64,000 nucleotides of DNA, taken from contig NZ_JASISY010000015.1 in the NCBI RefSeq assembly GCF_030063365.1, forward strand, positions 35,669 through 99,668, written 5' to 3'. The notes under the pieces were generated by a model, which saw nothing but the letters and a program-made list of their open reading frames with translations, made no database searches and had not been told where the DNA came from. A program made the translations under genes and the position numbers. Shown piece by piece: positions 30,938 to 40,201 of this stretch. This DNA comes from Cryobacterium sp. PH29-G1. GTDB taxonomy: Bacteria > Actinomycetota > Actinomycetes > Actinomycetales > Microbacteriaceae. The first letter of the stretch is position 1, and each line of letters begins with the position of its first letter.

Positions 30938-31651
30938 GTGCTCAACCGGGACGAACTCATCAAGAAGTATTCGATCGACGACCGCACCGAGCCGAGGGTG
31001 CGCATGAACTTCGTGTGCAGCCTGGATGGCGCGGCGACCCACGACGGGGTGAGCGGCGCCCTCGGCAATGCCGACGACAAGCTCGTTTTCGACACCCTGC
31101 GGGTGCTCACCGACGTCATTTTGGTGGGGGCTGGAACCGTGCGCGCCGAAGGGTATGGCGGCATCCGCTTAACCGAAGCGGATGCGGCGTGGCGCAGCGC
31201 GCAGGGCTGGTCGCCTCAGCCGCGGGTTGCGATCGTCTCGGGCCGGCTGGACCTCGACCCGGCACACGGCGTGTTCACGGGCTCCGGAGTGCGGCCCCTG
31301 ATTGTGACGCATGCGGCGGCACCGGCCGACCGGCTCGCGGCGCTCTCCCTGGTCGCCGACGTGCTGGTCTGCGGCGAGACTGCGATCGATCCGCTCGCGA
31401 TGGTACTCGCGCTCGCGGTGCGCGGGATGCCGCAGATTCTCTGCGAGGGAGGCCCCCACCTGTTCGGCGCCCTGATCGCGGCGGACTGCGTCGACGAACT
31501 GTGCCTCACCCTGAGCCCCCTGCTCGAGGGCGGCTCGGCCGGCCGCATCGCGAGTGGTGGAGCCCAAACCAGCCGGCCGATGAGCCTGCTGCACGCTCTG
31601 CCCGCCGACGACATGCTGTTTCTGCGCTACGCGCGCCGCGAGAACTCCTGA
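30938..31651 (+). CDS. RibD C-terminal-type pyrimidine reductase
   Basis: This 237-residue DHFR/RibD-C-fold protein has RMNFVCSLDGAATHDG near the N-terminus, LVGAGTVRAEGYG and LCEGGPHLFGALI, all typical of the riboflavin-pathway reductase domain. There is no deaminase domain. The pairing with folP2 is recurrent in actinobacteria and suggests a pterin- or flavin-like substrate rather than housekeeping riboflavin synthesis. The GTG start is supported by GCGGAGG upstream. Confidence 0.82.
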   Translation: MLNRDELIKKYSIDDRTEPRVRMNFVCSLDGAATHDGVSGALGNADDKLVFDTLRVLTDVILVGAGTVRAEGYGGIRLTEADAAWRSAQGWSPQPRVAIVSGRLDLDPAHGVFTGSGVRPLIVTHAAAPADRLAALSLVADVLVCGETAIDPLAMVLALAVRGMPQILCEGGPHLFGALIAADCVDELCLTLSPLLEGGSAGRIASGGAQTSRPMSLLHALPADDMLFLRYARRENS

Positions 31652-31734
31652 TTTTCGTCGCCGACGCGTGAGTTTGAACGGGTTTCTGACGTTTTCGGCG
31701 CCAAAACTGACACGTCGGTGTGCGAACTCCGGGG

Positions 31735-33378
31735 CTACGCGGCCTCGAGGCTCTGGGAATCGAGAATCGTGTAGCTGTAGCCCTGCTCGGCGAGAAACCG
31801 CTGGCGGTTCTGCGCGAAGTCCTGGTCAACCGTGTCGCGGGAGACCAGGGTGTAGAAATTCGCTGACAGCCCCGACTCCTTGGGGCGCAGCAACCGTCCG
31901 AGGCGCTGGGCCTCCTCCTGGCGTGAGCCGTACGACCCCGAGACCTGAATGGCCACGGTCGCCTCCGGCAGGTCCACCGAGAAGTTCGCGACCTTCGACA
32001 CCACGAGCACCTTCACCTCGCCCACCCGGAACGCCTGGTAGAGCCGTTCGCGTTCGTCGATCGGGGTGGCTCCGGTGAGCTGCGGGGCGTTCAACACCTC
32101 GGCGAGCTCCTCGATCTGGTCTAGATACTGCCCGATCACGAGAATGCGTTCGCCCTCGTGCTTGGCGATCAGCGCCTGCACCACATCAAGCTTGGCCGGG
32201 GCGGTGGCGGCCAGACGATAGCGCTCGTCGTCGGCTGCCGCGGCGTAGCTGAGCCGCTCCGACTGCGGCAGGTCGATGCGTACCTCGTAGCAGTTGGCCG
32301 GGGAGATGAAGCCCTGGGCCTCGATCTCCTTCCACGGGGCGTCGAACCGTTTCGGCCCGATCAGGCTGAACACGTCGCCCTCGCGACCGTCTTCGCGCAC
32401 GAGCGTGGCGGTGAGGCCGAGTCGGCGGCGGGCCTGCAGCTCGGCGGTGAGCTTGAACACGGGTGCGGGAAGCAGGTGCACCTCGTCGTAGATCACCAGG
32501 CCCCAGTCCATGGCATCGAGCAGTTCCAGGTGCGCGTACTCGCCCTTACGCTTGGCGGTGAGAATTTGATAGGTCGCGATGGTGACCGGCTTGACCTCTT
32601 TGACCTGGCCCGAGTACTCGCCGATCTCTTCCGGTGTCAGCGTGGTGCGCTTGAGCAGCTCGTCTCGCCACTGCCGGGCCGAGACGGTATTGGTGACCAA
32701 AATCAGCGTGTTGGTTTTTGCGGTGGCCATGGCGCCGGCACCGACGAGGGTCTTGCCCGCGCCACAGGGCAATACGACCACGCCGCTTCCGCCGTCGAAG
32801 AAGCTGGCGACCGCCTTGTTCTGATAGTCGCGCAGCGCCCAGCCGTCTTCCTTGAGTGCGATGTCGTGCGGGGTGCCCGGTGTGTACCCGGCGAGGTCCT
32901 CAGCCGGCCAGCCGAGCTTGACCAGCTCCTGCTTGAGCTGGCCGCGCGCCCACGGCTCAACGAGGTATGTTTCCGGCGACGGATGCCCGATCAGCAGCGG
33001 CGCGATACGCTTCGCCCCGGCGATTTCGGTGAGCACGGCCTGGTCGGTACTGTGCAGCACGAGGGCGCCCTCGGAATCACGCTCGATGACCAATCGGCCG
33101 TAGCGTCCGACCGTCTCGGTGATATCCACGCTGACCGTCTGAGGTATGGCGAATTTGGAATACTTCTCGAGGGTCGCGAGCATGTCTGAGGCGTCGTGTC
33201 CGGCAGCACGCGCATTCCACAGTCCGAGTCGCGTAATGCGATAGGTGTGGATGTGCTCGGGAGCGCGTTCCAGCTCCGCGAACACAGCGAGATCGTGACG
33301 AGCATCCTCGGCGAGGGGGTGGGCTACTTCGAGCAACACCGTGCGGTCACTTTGCACAATCAGGGGGCCATCAGACAT
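31735..33378 (-). CDS. XPB-type DNA repair helicase
   Basis: This 547-residue SF2 helicase is of the bacterial XPB type. It has Walker A LPCGAGKTLVGA, the DEVH box VIYDEVHLLPA, GLTATLVREDG and motif VI QRLGRLLRPK. It is a 3'-5' ATP-dependent helicase thought to act in DNA repair in actinobacteria. ATG 33378 matches the usual N-terminus; GTG 33402 has a better Shine-Dalgarno and is an alternative. It lies 72 bases after a helicase-associated partner gene, a conserved pair. Confidence 0.92.
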   Translation of the reverse strand: MSDGPLIVQSDRTVLLEVAHPLAEDARHDLAVFAELERAPEHIHTYRITRLGLWNARAAGHDASDMLATLEKYSKFAIPQTVSVDITETVGRYGRLVIERDSEGALVLHSTDQAVLTEIAGAKRIAPLLIGHPSPETYLVEPWARGQLKQELVKLGWPAEDLAGYTPGTPHDIALKEDGWALRDYQNKAVASFFDGGSGVVVLPCGAGKTLVGAGAMATAKTNTLILVTNTVSARQWRDELLKRTTLTPEEIGEYSGQVKEVKPVTIATYQILTAKRKGEYAHLELLDAMDWGLVIYDEVHLLPAPVFKLTAELQARRRLGLTATLVREDGREGDVFSLIGPKRFDAPWKEIEAQGFISPANCYEVRIDLPQSERLSYAAAADDERYRLAATAPAKLDVVQALIAKHEGERILVIGQYLDQIEELAEVLNAPQLTGATPIDERERLYQAFRVGEVKVLVVSKVANFSVDLPEATVAIQVSGSYGSRQEEAQRLGRLLRPKESGLSANFYTLVSRDTVDQDFAQNRQRFLAEQGYSYTILDSQSLEAA

Positions 33379-33450
33379 AGCGCCCAATCCTACTCTCGTC
33401 ACGAGTCCCCCTTCGCACCGGCCCCCGGCCGGGCCGACCAGCACCCTCGG

Positions 33451-35352
33451 TCAGGGGGCCGGGGTGATGCTCCGGATGCTTTTGAGCGGCAGCGTGCGCT
33501 CAATATCGGCGCGCCGGTCGCGAGCCCGGAAACGACCGTTGCTGACGCTGGCCGGTTCAAGCAGGTAGTCCACCACCGCGCCGCCCGGCATCGCAATGCT
33601 CACCAGGATGGTCTGCTTGGCCTTGATGGCGGTGTCGAGCTGGCGGGCGAGCCAGGCATCCGCTACCGAAGTGCCGTTGTCGGCGACGACCCGCAGCTTC
33701 TCGACCAGATTTCGTGCCGGATCGGTGCGGGGAGCAACGGTGACGCGGGCGATCGGGTGTCGGCGCAGGTGCACGATCTCGCCCTGCTCGTTTTCGGCGG
33801 CAACCGGATAGCGGGCGTCACGCAGCGCCCAAAACACGGCATCGCCGGCGAATCGGCTGAGCAGATGCTCGTCGTCGCTGCTGCGCACGAGCGCGAGTGC
33901 GGCCAGGGTCTGGTCGACGGCGATCGTGCCGAGAAGAGCGGCATCGGCCGAGGAGACATAGCTGAGATAGACCGTCTCGGCGCCGGTCGCTGCCGCCGGC
34001 GTTGTCTGCGCGGTCGGCCCCGCGGTGAGCCGGCCCACGCGCACCCGGCCGTAGCGAGCCGCGGACTCATTGACGAGGTACTCGACCGGCTGCGGAATTC
34101 CGGTGAGTGAAATCGAGGCGAGGAAAGCGAGGAGCGACTCGGCGTCTTCACCCGCGGCTAGGGCGCGATTGACGGATGCCGCGGTGATGCGATAACTCGA
34201 CGCCAGCTCTCGGCTTTCCACGTCGGCCATCCCGCGCAGGCGGGAATCGATCGCCGGTGATAGCGGACCGGGGGCGACGACGGAGAGGTCGTGCTGCAGA
34301 TACACGGCGCCGACCTCGGCCGGCAGGGCATTCGCCATCGTGGCGATAGCGGCCTCGGGGTCGCCGCGAAGCACGCTGGAACCGGCCGTGCTGGTGGTGT
34401 CGTGGGCCGTGATGCCGAGCACCTCGGCGTCACGGGCGAACTCGGTGAGCTGCGACAGCATCCACTCGCCGCCGGCGGGGTAGAGCCAGGCGATGAAAGT
34501 CGTGAGGCCATCACCCCAGAGCAGACCAACCTGTCGTGGCAGGCTGTCGGCCACGATGGGCGGGAGCGCCGCCTGCCACGCTGCGGCCAGGGCCGCCCAC
34601 CGGTCGGTCGTGCGTTCGAGCAGCCAGGCTTCGCCGGCCTCGGTCTCCATCCAGTAGCCGTCGGACAGGGCGAGCAAATCGGCTCGCGCCGCCACGGCAA
34701 GGACGGAGGTGACCAGATCGACTTCGACGGTCATGACGGCGGCAAGACGTTTGGTATCGGGGAGGCCGAGTCCGCCCCGGCTGAGTTGCCGGGCAGGCTC
34801 GCGGCTCAACTCATTGATCAGCTCAGAGATCGACGACACGACCGCGAAGGCACGTTCGGCGGCCAACTGGTCGATGAAGGCAATCTCACTGCCGGGAACG
34901 GCAGTGATGGCGGCCGGGGGGAGCGTGATGGCGAGGTCGCCTGCACCGGGAAGGCCCTGGGCCGGCCAGCGCGCCAGGTGAGCCGCGACGGCGGCGTAGG
35001 GGATGCAGCATCCGTCGTTGTGCTCGGCGAGGAGGAGAACATGCAGGGTATCGACTCGGCGAGTCACCTCGGCCAGGGCGACGTCGGCGGAACCCAGCTC
35101 GGACAGCTGGCTGGTCACGGCGTTCAGCGTGGGAACGGATCCGCTGCTGGTGAGTTGTCCCGCAACGGCCAGAACGGCCAGCGTCGGGCGGTCCAGGTGG
35201 CTGAGCGCCAGCTGCACATTGCTCGGTTCAAGCAAGGCCTCGGCTAAATCGAAGAAATCGTGGATGCCGTTCGCGGTAACGCCGCGCACCGCGATGACGT
35301 GCCGCAGCTCGGCATCGGGCATGGCCCGAAGTCTCGATGCGAGGCCGAGCAT
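33451..35352 (-). CDS. Helicase-associated domain protein, XPB partner
   Basis: This 633-residue protein matches the helicase-associated domain family that precedes XPB in actinobacteria; it resembles the XPB/Ssl2 N-terminal region. It starts MLGLASRLRAMPDAEL, with winged-helix-like segments near the N-terminus and a C-terminal part about 470-630 (VDYLLEPASVSNGRFRARD). No ATPase motifs are present. It probably assists XPB at DNA. Its ATG shares one base with the stop of the small membrane protein upstream (TAATG). Confidence 0.82.
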   Translation of the reverse strand: MLGLASRLRAMPDAELRHVIAVRGVTANGIHDFFDLAEALLEPSNVQLALSHLDRPTLAVLAVAGQLTSSGSVPTLNAVTSQLSELGSADVALAEVTRRVDTLHVLLLAEHNDGCCIPYAAVAAHLARWPAQGLPGAGDLAITLPPAAITAVPGSEIAFIDQLAAERAFAVVSSISELINELSREPARQLSRGGLGLPDTKRLAAVMTVEVDLVTSVLAVAARADLLALSDGYWMETEAGEAWLLERTTDRWAALAAAWQAALPPIVADSLPRQVGLLWGDGLTTFIAWLYPAGGEWMLSQLTEFARDAEVLGITAHDTTSTAGSSVLRGDPEAAIATMANALPAEVGAVYLQHDLSVVAPGPLSPAIDSRLRGMADVESRELASSYRITAASVNRALAAGEDAESLLAFLASISLTGIPQPVEYLVNESAARYGRVRVGRLTAGPTAQTTPAAATGAETVYLSYVSSADAALLGTIAVDQTLAALALVRSSDDEHLLSRFAGDAVFWALRDARYPVAAENEQGEIVHLRRHPIARVTVAPRTDPARNLVEKLRVVADNGTSVADAWLARQLDTAIKAKQTILVSIAMPGGAVVDYLLEPASVSNGRFRARDRRADIERTLPLKSIRSITPAP

Positions 35353-35627
35353 TACTCGCGGTCTCGACGAGCTTCGCGACTGCGGCGAGCTCCCACAGAG
35401 ATCATCAGCGCGATGATGAGCACGAAGCCGGTGGGCAGGCCATAGAGCGGCAGAATGAAGATCGGCGGCCAGACGCCGCGGCTGAATCCGTCGTTATCAC
35501 CCACGCCCATCGCCGTGGCGATGATGACCGCGAGGAACGCGAGGATCGACAACCCGACCACGCTCGCCACCATGTAGGCGAGAACGCGTTCAAGCCGGCT
35601 GACGGGTTGTGGAGTTTGATTGGTCAC
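35352..35627 (-). CDS. Small two-helix membrane protein
   Basis: This 91-residue protein has two hydrophobic segments (about 17-39 and 53-77), a basic C-terminus ARRSREARRDRE and no known domain. It is coupled by a one-base overlap to the helicase-associated gene, so it heads that operon. The function is not recognised. Confidence 0.7.
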   Translation of the reverse strand: MTNQTPQPVSRLERVLAYMVASVVGLSILAFLAVIIATAMGVGDNDGFSRGVWPPIFILPLYGLPTGFVLIIALMISVGARRSREARRDRE

Positions 35628-35720
35628 AGACTAAGGATACGGGCACGCCGGTGCCGCAACCGAATATGCTGGGTTCACACCCCGCGCGCTTCTGTGCGCC
35701 CGAAACTCAGTGAGGTTCAG

Positions 35721-36101
35721 ATGCCCACCGGCAAGGTCAAGTTTTACGACGAGGAGAAAGGCTTCGGCTTCATCACGAGCGATGATGGCCACGAAGTTTT
35801 CCTCCATGCTTCCGCCCTGCCCTCCGGCGTTACCGTCAAGGCCGGCGCGAAGCTCGAATTCGGCATCGCCGACGGTAAGCGCGGAGCGCAGGCGCTTTCG
35901 GTGCGTGTGATTGAAACGCCGCCGAGCCTGAGCAAATTCAATCGCAAGCCCGCCGATGACATGGCCATCATCGTGGAAGATCTCGTGAAGCTTCTCGACG
36001 GCATCGGCACCAACCTCAAGCGCGGACGCTACCCCGAGTCGAGCCACAGCAAGAAGATCGCGGCGATGCTGCGCAAGGTCGCCGAGGAACTGGATGCCTG
36101 A
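35721..36101 (+). CDS. Cold-shock-domain protein with C-terminal helix
   Basis: This 126-residue protein has a cold-shock domain (1-67) with KGFGFITS and VFLHAS, followed by a 60-residue charged helical extension (ADDMAIIVEDLVKLLDGIGT). Extended CSPs of this kind precede DUF3027 in actinobacteria. It probably binds single-stranded RNA or DNA. Its last 8 bases overlap the DUF3027 gene. Confidence 0.88.
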   Translation: MPTGKVKFYDEEKGFGFITSDDGHEVFLHASALPSGVTVKAGAKLEFGIADGKRGAQALSVRVIETPPSLSKFNRKPADDMAIIVEDLVKLLDGIGTNLKRGRYPESSHSKKIAAMLRKVAEELDA

Positions 36102-36720
36102 GACGACCCCGCAAGCCATTCTGCGACCGACCGACGCCACCCTGCTCGCGGCCGTCGATCTGGCCCGTACGGCCCTGCTGGAAATCACGAGCGACGACAC
36201 CATCGGTGACGTCATCGGTCACATTGACGAGGGCGACCTCGTGGTGTCGCTGCTCTTCGATTGCCTGATGACCGGATACCCGGGCTGGCGCTGGACCGTC
36301 AGCCTGGCGCGGGTCGACGAGAATTCCGAGCCGAAGGTGCTCGAAACCGAGCTCACGCCCGGCGACGATTCGCTGCTGGCGCCCGAGTGGGTGCCGTGGT
36401 CTGACCGTCTGATCGACGATGACAGCGACGACGGCGACGATGACGGCGATGACGGCGACGACGCCGATGATGACTCCGACGACGACGCAGACGAGGAGTC
36501 CGAAGACTCAGATGACGAGTCAGGCGACGACCCAGGCGACGAAGCAGACTCCGTTGAGGACGACGCGGAAGACTCGCTCGATGCCCTCGACGGTATTGAC
36601 TTTGACGAGGCGCTAGCGGCGGCGGAACTTAACCCAGGCGAGACCGCCGAGGCCGAGGCCCACACCGATCACGGTGCACCACAGCCACCAACCCGTTCCC
36701 GGCGCGCTCGCCGCCCCTAG
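36094..36720 (+). CDS. DUF3027 protein with acidic tail
   Basis: This 208-residue protein has a DUF3027 region (about 1-110, with GYPGWRWTVSLARV and LLAPEWVPWSDRL) followed by a very acidic Asp/Glu stretch (about 112-165). The final 35 residues, rich in Pro and Arg, are read from DNA antisense to the DUF2530 gene. The function is unknown; the coupling to a CSP suggests a nucleic-acid-related role. The 3' end may be extended by a lost stop codon. Confidence 0.78.
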   Translation: MPETTPQAILRPTDATLLAAVDLARTALLEITSDDTIGDVIGHIDEGDLVVSLLFDCLMTGYPGWRWTVSLARVDENSEPKVLETELTPGDDSLLAPEWVPWSDRLIDDDSDDGDDDGDDGDDADDDSDDDADEESEDSDDESGDDPGDEADSVEDDAEDSLDALDGIDFDEALAAAELNPGETAEAEAHTDHGAPQPPTRSRRARRP

Positions 36721-36873
36721 CTCTGACTCTGACGGCGCCGTCCACGTGACAACGAGGGCGGCGCCGAGAGCGACCAGCCAGAGCAGGGTGCCCACGAACA
36801 GGGCCTTGCGGGCATCCGTTCGTGCGGGCAGCGGATCGGGCCGTCGTTCGCTGTCTTTCAACCAGAAACGCAT
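36613..36873 (-). CDS. DUF2530 membrane protein
   Basis: This 86-residue protein has two membrane helices (about 27-46 and 62-80) and the family ends (RPDPLPARTDARKAL; AWVKFRRR). The function is unknown. It converges on DUF3027 and overlaps it by 108 bases, an unusually long overlap. Confidence 0.78.
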   Translation of the reverse strand: MRFWLKDSERRPDPLPARTDARKALFVGTLLWLVALGAALVVTWTAPSESELGAASAPGTGWWLWCTVIGVGLGLGGLAWVKFRRR

Positions 36874-36897
36874 GACCCGATCCTTTGCTCGTCGTTG

Positions 36898-38016
36898 TTA
36901 GTTGCCGAGGTGACCGACGACGTGCTCGATCGATGCGACGAGCTTCTTGACGTCTTCGGGATCGATCGCGGTGAAGGTCGCAACGCGCAGCTGGTTGCGG
37001 CCGAGCTTGCGATACGGTTCGGTATCGAGGATGCCGTTGGCGCGCAGGGTTTTGCTGATCGCGGACGCGTCGATGGCGTCGTCAAAGTCGATCGTGACGA
37101 CAACCTGCGAGCGGTGCGTCGGGTCGGCCACGAAGGGGGTCGCGTAGTCGACGCCGGCCGCCCAGTCATACAGAACGGATGACGACGCCTGCGTACGAGC
37201 GGACGCCCATTCGAGACCGCCGCTCTGGTTGATCCAGTCGATCTGGTTCTCCATCAGCAGCAGCGTGCTGAGGGCCGGCGTGTTCAACGTCTGGTTCAGG
37301 CGCGAATTGTCGACGGCGTTCTTGAGGCTGAGGAACTCGGGAATGTACCGGCCGCTCGCGGCGATGCGTTCGACGCGCTCGAGGGCAGCGGGGGAGAACA
37401 GTGCGATCCACAGGCCACCATCGGAGGCGAGGTTCTTCTGCGGGGCGAAGTAGTAAACATCCGCTTGGCTCGCGTCGAAATCGATACCGGCGGCCGCGCT
37501 TGTTGCGTCGATCACGGTGAGGGCACCGGCATCGCCGTCAACGCGGGTGACCGGGGCCATGACGCCGGTCGAGGTCTCGTTCTGGGGCCAGGCGTAAACG
37601 TCGATGCCGTCGCGAACGACGAAGTCGCTGCGTGAGCCGGTGTCGGCCTTGATCACATCGGGGGCTTCGAGCCACGGGGCGCCGGCGGCCTTGGCGAACT
37701 TACCGCCGAATTCGCCGAAGACGAGGTTCTGGGCGCGCTTTTCGATGAGCGAGAAGGCAGCGGCGTCCCAGAACGCGGTCGAACCGCCGTTACCGAGCAC
37801 AACTTCGTAGCCGTCGGGGATGCGAAAGAGTTCGCCCAGGCCGGCGCGCACGCGGCCGACGAGGTCTTTTACGGGCGGCTGGCGGTGCGACGTGCCAAGC
37901 ACTCCGGTGCCAAATCCCATGAGGTGGTCGAGCTGTTCACGCCGGATTTTCGATGGGCCGCAGCCGAATCGTCCGTCGAGGGGGAGCAGATCGGTGGGTA
38001 TTAGTATGTCGGCCAT
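36898..38016 (-). CDS. serC: Phosphoserine aminotransferase
   Basis: This 372-residue PLP enzyme of the actinobacterial SerC type makes 3-phosphoserine from 3-phosphohydroxypyruvate and glutamate. It has FGCGPSKIR at the N-terminus, TSHRQPPVK, the D of DATSAAAG and the PLP-binding Lys in FAPQKNLASDGG. It is a single gene followed by DUF2530 25 bases later, so they may share a transcript. Confidence 0.95.
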   Translation of the reverse strand: MADILIPTDLLPLDGRFGCGPSKIRREQLDHLMGFGTGVLGTSHRQPPVKDLVGRVRAGLGELFRIPDGYEVVLGNGGSTAFWDAAAFSLIEKRAQNLVFGEFGGKFAKAAGAPWLEAPDVIKADTGSRSDFVVRDGIDVYAWPQNETSTGVMAPVTRVDGDAGALTVIDATSAAAGIDFDASQADVYYFAPQKNLASDGGLWIALFSPAALERVERIAASGRYIPEFLSLKNAVDNSRLNQTLNTPALSTLLLMENQIDWINQSGGLEWASARTQASSSVLYDWAAGVDYATPFVADPTHRSQVVVTIDFDDAIDASAISKTLRANGILDTEPYRKLGRNQLRVATFTAIDPEDVKKLVASIEHVVGHLGN

Positions 38017-38149
38017 ACGCCGATTCTAGTTGCCCTGCCACGGGCGGGTAGGCTTGTGACGCTGTGCGGGCCATTGCCGAGGCCGCTGATGGAGCACCTT
38101 TCGGTCACCCGATGACCGGTGCACGCACGAGCTGAATGAAGGGCTGCGG

Positions 38150-38869
38150 ATGAGCGATCTGATCGACACCACGGAAATGTATCTCCGCACGATCCTTGAC
38201 CTGGAGGAAGAGCAGATCGTGCCGCTGCGCGCGCGTATCTCCGAACGCCTCGGTCACTCCGGTCCGACGGTCTCGCAGACGGTCGCCCGCATGGAACGCG
38301 ACGGTCTCGTCATCGTGTCCGGGGATCGGCACCTGGAATTGACCCCGGCTGGTCGCAGCAAGGCGGTGCATGTCATGCGCAAGCACCGTTTGGCCGAGCG
38401 CCTGCTCAGCGACGTGATCGGACTCGAGTGGGAATTCGTGCACGACGAAGCGTGCCGCTGGGAGCACGTGATGAGCGAGCAGGTCGAGCGCAAGATTTTG
38501 GAGATGCTCGGGCACCCGACCGAGTCGCCCTACGGCAATCCGATTCCGGGTCTGGATGAACTGGGCGATTCTCCGGCCGTCGCTTTCATGGCCGGCGTGA
38601 CGAACGTCTTGTCTGTGGTCGCGAGTTCGGCCGTGCCGGTGGCGGCGGTCATCCGTCGTCTCGGTGAGCCGGTGCAGTTCGATCCCGAGCTGCTGCTGCA
38701 GCTCAAGCAGAGCGGCGTGATGCCGGGTGCGACGGGAACATTCTCTGCGGCAGGCTCGTACGTTCTAGTACAAGTCGAAGGTTTCGGTGCCGGGCTGGAA
38801 CTGCCCAACGAGGTCGCCGGTCACATATTTATCACCACGCCGACCGACTACGTGCCGGTCGCTCACTGA
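38150..38869 (+). CDS. ideR: DtxR/IdeR-family iron-dependent repressor
   Basis: This 239-residue regulator has an N-terminal winged helix (recognition segment SGPTVSQTVARMERDG), a dimerisation and metal-binding domain and a C-terminal SH3/FeoA-like domain. All IdeR ligands are in place: M10, C102, E105 and H106 for the primary site and H79, E83 and H98 for the ancillary site. C102 points to iron rather than manganese. It is expected to repress iron uptake and related genes when iron is plentiful. Confidence 0.92.
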   Translation: MSDLIDTTEMYLRTILDLEEEQIVPLRARISERLGHSGPTVSQTVARMERDGLVIVSGDRHLELTPAGRSKAVHVMRKHRLAERLLSDVIGLEWEFVHDEACRWEHVMSEQVERKILEMLGHPTESPYGNPIPGLDELGDSPAVAFMAGVTNVLSVVASSAVPVAAVIRRLGEPVQFDPELLLQLKQSGVMPGATGTFSAAGSYVLVQVEGFGAGLELPNEVAGHIFITTPTDYVPVAH

Positions 38870-39137
38870 CATTGCGCCAATTTCGCGGGGGCTCAAGCGA
38901 GCCAGTCGTCTCGACTTGCCGGCGGGTCCGTTACCAATCCGTTAGAAAAGTGCCGCTCCAGGGTGACAAATGGGCGTCGTTCTTGTAGCCTCGAGGATGT
39001 CCCACAGACCAGAAACGGTCGATGGACTCGAGTCAGGACGCCTGCTTACCCCCGTCTCTTGACTTAAGAACACATCCGCTATTAGCGAAGTGACGGGACA
39101 GCAACCTAGTGTTGTCGAGGCGCCGGAGGTTAAAACT
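38870..39137 (+). other. Leader region of the NlpC/P60 gene
   Basis: These 268 bases carry no credible gene. Inverted-repeat tracts such as GGACTCGAGTC near 39022 exist. The position would suit a c-di-AMP (ydaO) riboswitch, common before such hydrolases, but its conserved blocks were not recognised. Confidence 0.3.
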
Positions 39138-39965
39138 TTGGCTGCATTAGGAACGAGAAGGTCCCGGCGCGAGCTGAGCCGAGCATCCGATTCCCTGGCA
39201 ACAGTGGAATCGCCGGCACACAGCCACCGATCCCCCCGTGCTTCCCCGAAGAAGCGCCGCGGCGGCATCGCCAACATCGTCGTCATGACCCTCGCGACCG
39301 GTCTGGTCGCCACAATGGCTCTCCCGGCGTATGCCTTCGCTCCCGGTTCGAAAGATGCCTCCTTCAAAGCCAGCGAATCCACAGAGATGTCCAAGGCTCA
39401 GGCGCAGGCCGTTGAGGTTGATGCGCAGGCGGCAACCGTGAGCGTCGCTCGCGAAGGATTCACCGCCACCACCCCCGAAGAACTCGCTGCCGCCGCTGCC
39501 GCGTCTGCTGCCGCCGCTGCCGCAGAAGTTCGCCGCGTTGAAGTTGCCGCGCAGATGACCACGTACGCCGCGAGCTACTCCGGCCCGAGCGCCGCCGACT
39601 ACTTGGCTAACCCGGCCTACCCGAATGTTGATCTCGCATCCGTTTTCAATGTCGCGTCGCAGTACCAGGGTGTTCCGTACGTCTTCGGTGGTGCCACCCC
39701 GGCCGGTTTCGACTGCTCCGGCTTCATCATGTATGTCTACGCGCAGTTCGGCATTAGCCTGCCGCACTCCTCGGTGGGTCAGGGCGCGGCCGGAACTCGC
39801 ATTTCAATTGAGGATGCCGTACCCGGCGACCTCGTGATCATGGACGGCCACGACGGCTTCTACGCCGGCAACGGAAACATCCTGCACGCGCCGTACACCG
39901 GTCAGAACGTGCGGATTCAGCCCATCTGGACCAGCGATTACTACATCGTGCGGATCGGCATCTAA
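39138..39965 (+). CDS. NlpC/P60-family peptidoglycan endopeptidase
   Basis: This 275-residue secreted cysteine peptidase has a membrane-spanning signal (about 46-68, ending in PAYAFA), an Ala-rich helical linker and an NlpC/P60 domain (about 160-275) with catalytic Cys in FDCSGFIMYVY and the following His region DGHDGFYAGNGNILHAP. It probably cleaves peptide stems in cell-wall turnover. TTG 39138 is chosen because GGAGGT (39125-39130) is ideally spaced; the GTG at 39090 has no such site. Confidence 0.9.
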   Translation: MAALGTRRSRRELSRASDSLATVESPAHSHRSPRASPKKRRGGIANIVVMTLATGLVATMALPAYAFAPGSKDASFKASESTEMSKAQAQAVEVDAQAATVSVAREGFTATTPEELAAAAAASAAAAAAEVRRVEVAAQMTTYAASYSGPSAADYLANPAYPNVDLASVFNVASQYQGVPYVFGGATPAGFDCSGFIMYVYAQFGISLPHSSVGQGAAGTRISIEDAVPGDLVIMDGHDGFYAGNGNILHAPYTGQNVRIQPIWTSDYYIVRIGI

Positions 39966-40001
39966 ATATCCTCTGCAGTGAACACTAGGTAACAGCTCAC
40001 T

Positions 40002-40038
40002 CAAATGGCGCATACAGGTTCACCTGTTGCGCCATTTG
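40002..40038 (+). terminator. Hairpin after the NlpC/P60 gene
   Basis: CAAATGGCGCA plus ACAGGT pairs with ACCTGT plus TGCGCCATTTG, with one bulged T, 37 bases after the stop. Confidence 0.75.
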
Positions 40039-40087
40039 TGGGTTAACCTAGTGCCCTGATGTAGTTGTAGGTCTTTGAGGAGAGCCC

Positions 40088-40201
40088 ATGCATGAGCGAC
40101 GCACTATCCACACCATGGATGTGCGCGGTCGCGAGTGCTTTCGGCATAGTTGTCAGAGCGAGAAGAACTGCGTGAGCGGTCAGAAGGCGTTGTCATGGTG
40201 A
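40088..40201 (+). CDS. Possible 37-residue Cys-containing small protein
   Basis: The frame MHERRTIHTMDVRGRECF... has three Cys (17, 22, 28) and six positive charges early on, and is preceded by a good GAGGAGAG 3 bases before the ATG. Its stop falls in a downstream hairpin. No homologue is recognised. It could be a leader peptide for the HNH gene or spurious. Confidence 0.35.
   Translation: MHERRTIHTMDVRGRECFRHSCQSEKNCVSGQKALSW

Noticed and set aside
38870..39137. c-di-AMP (ydaO) riboswitch before the NlpC/P60 gene
   Set aside because: The position is suitable, but the conserved sequence blocks could not be recognised by eye.
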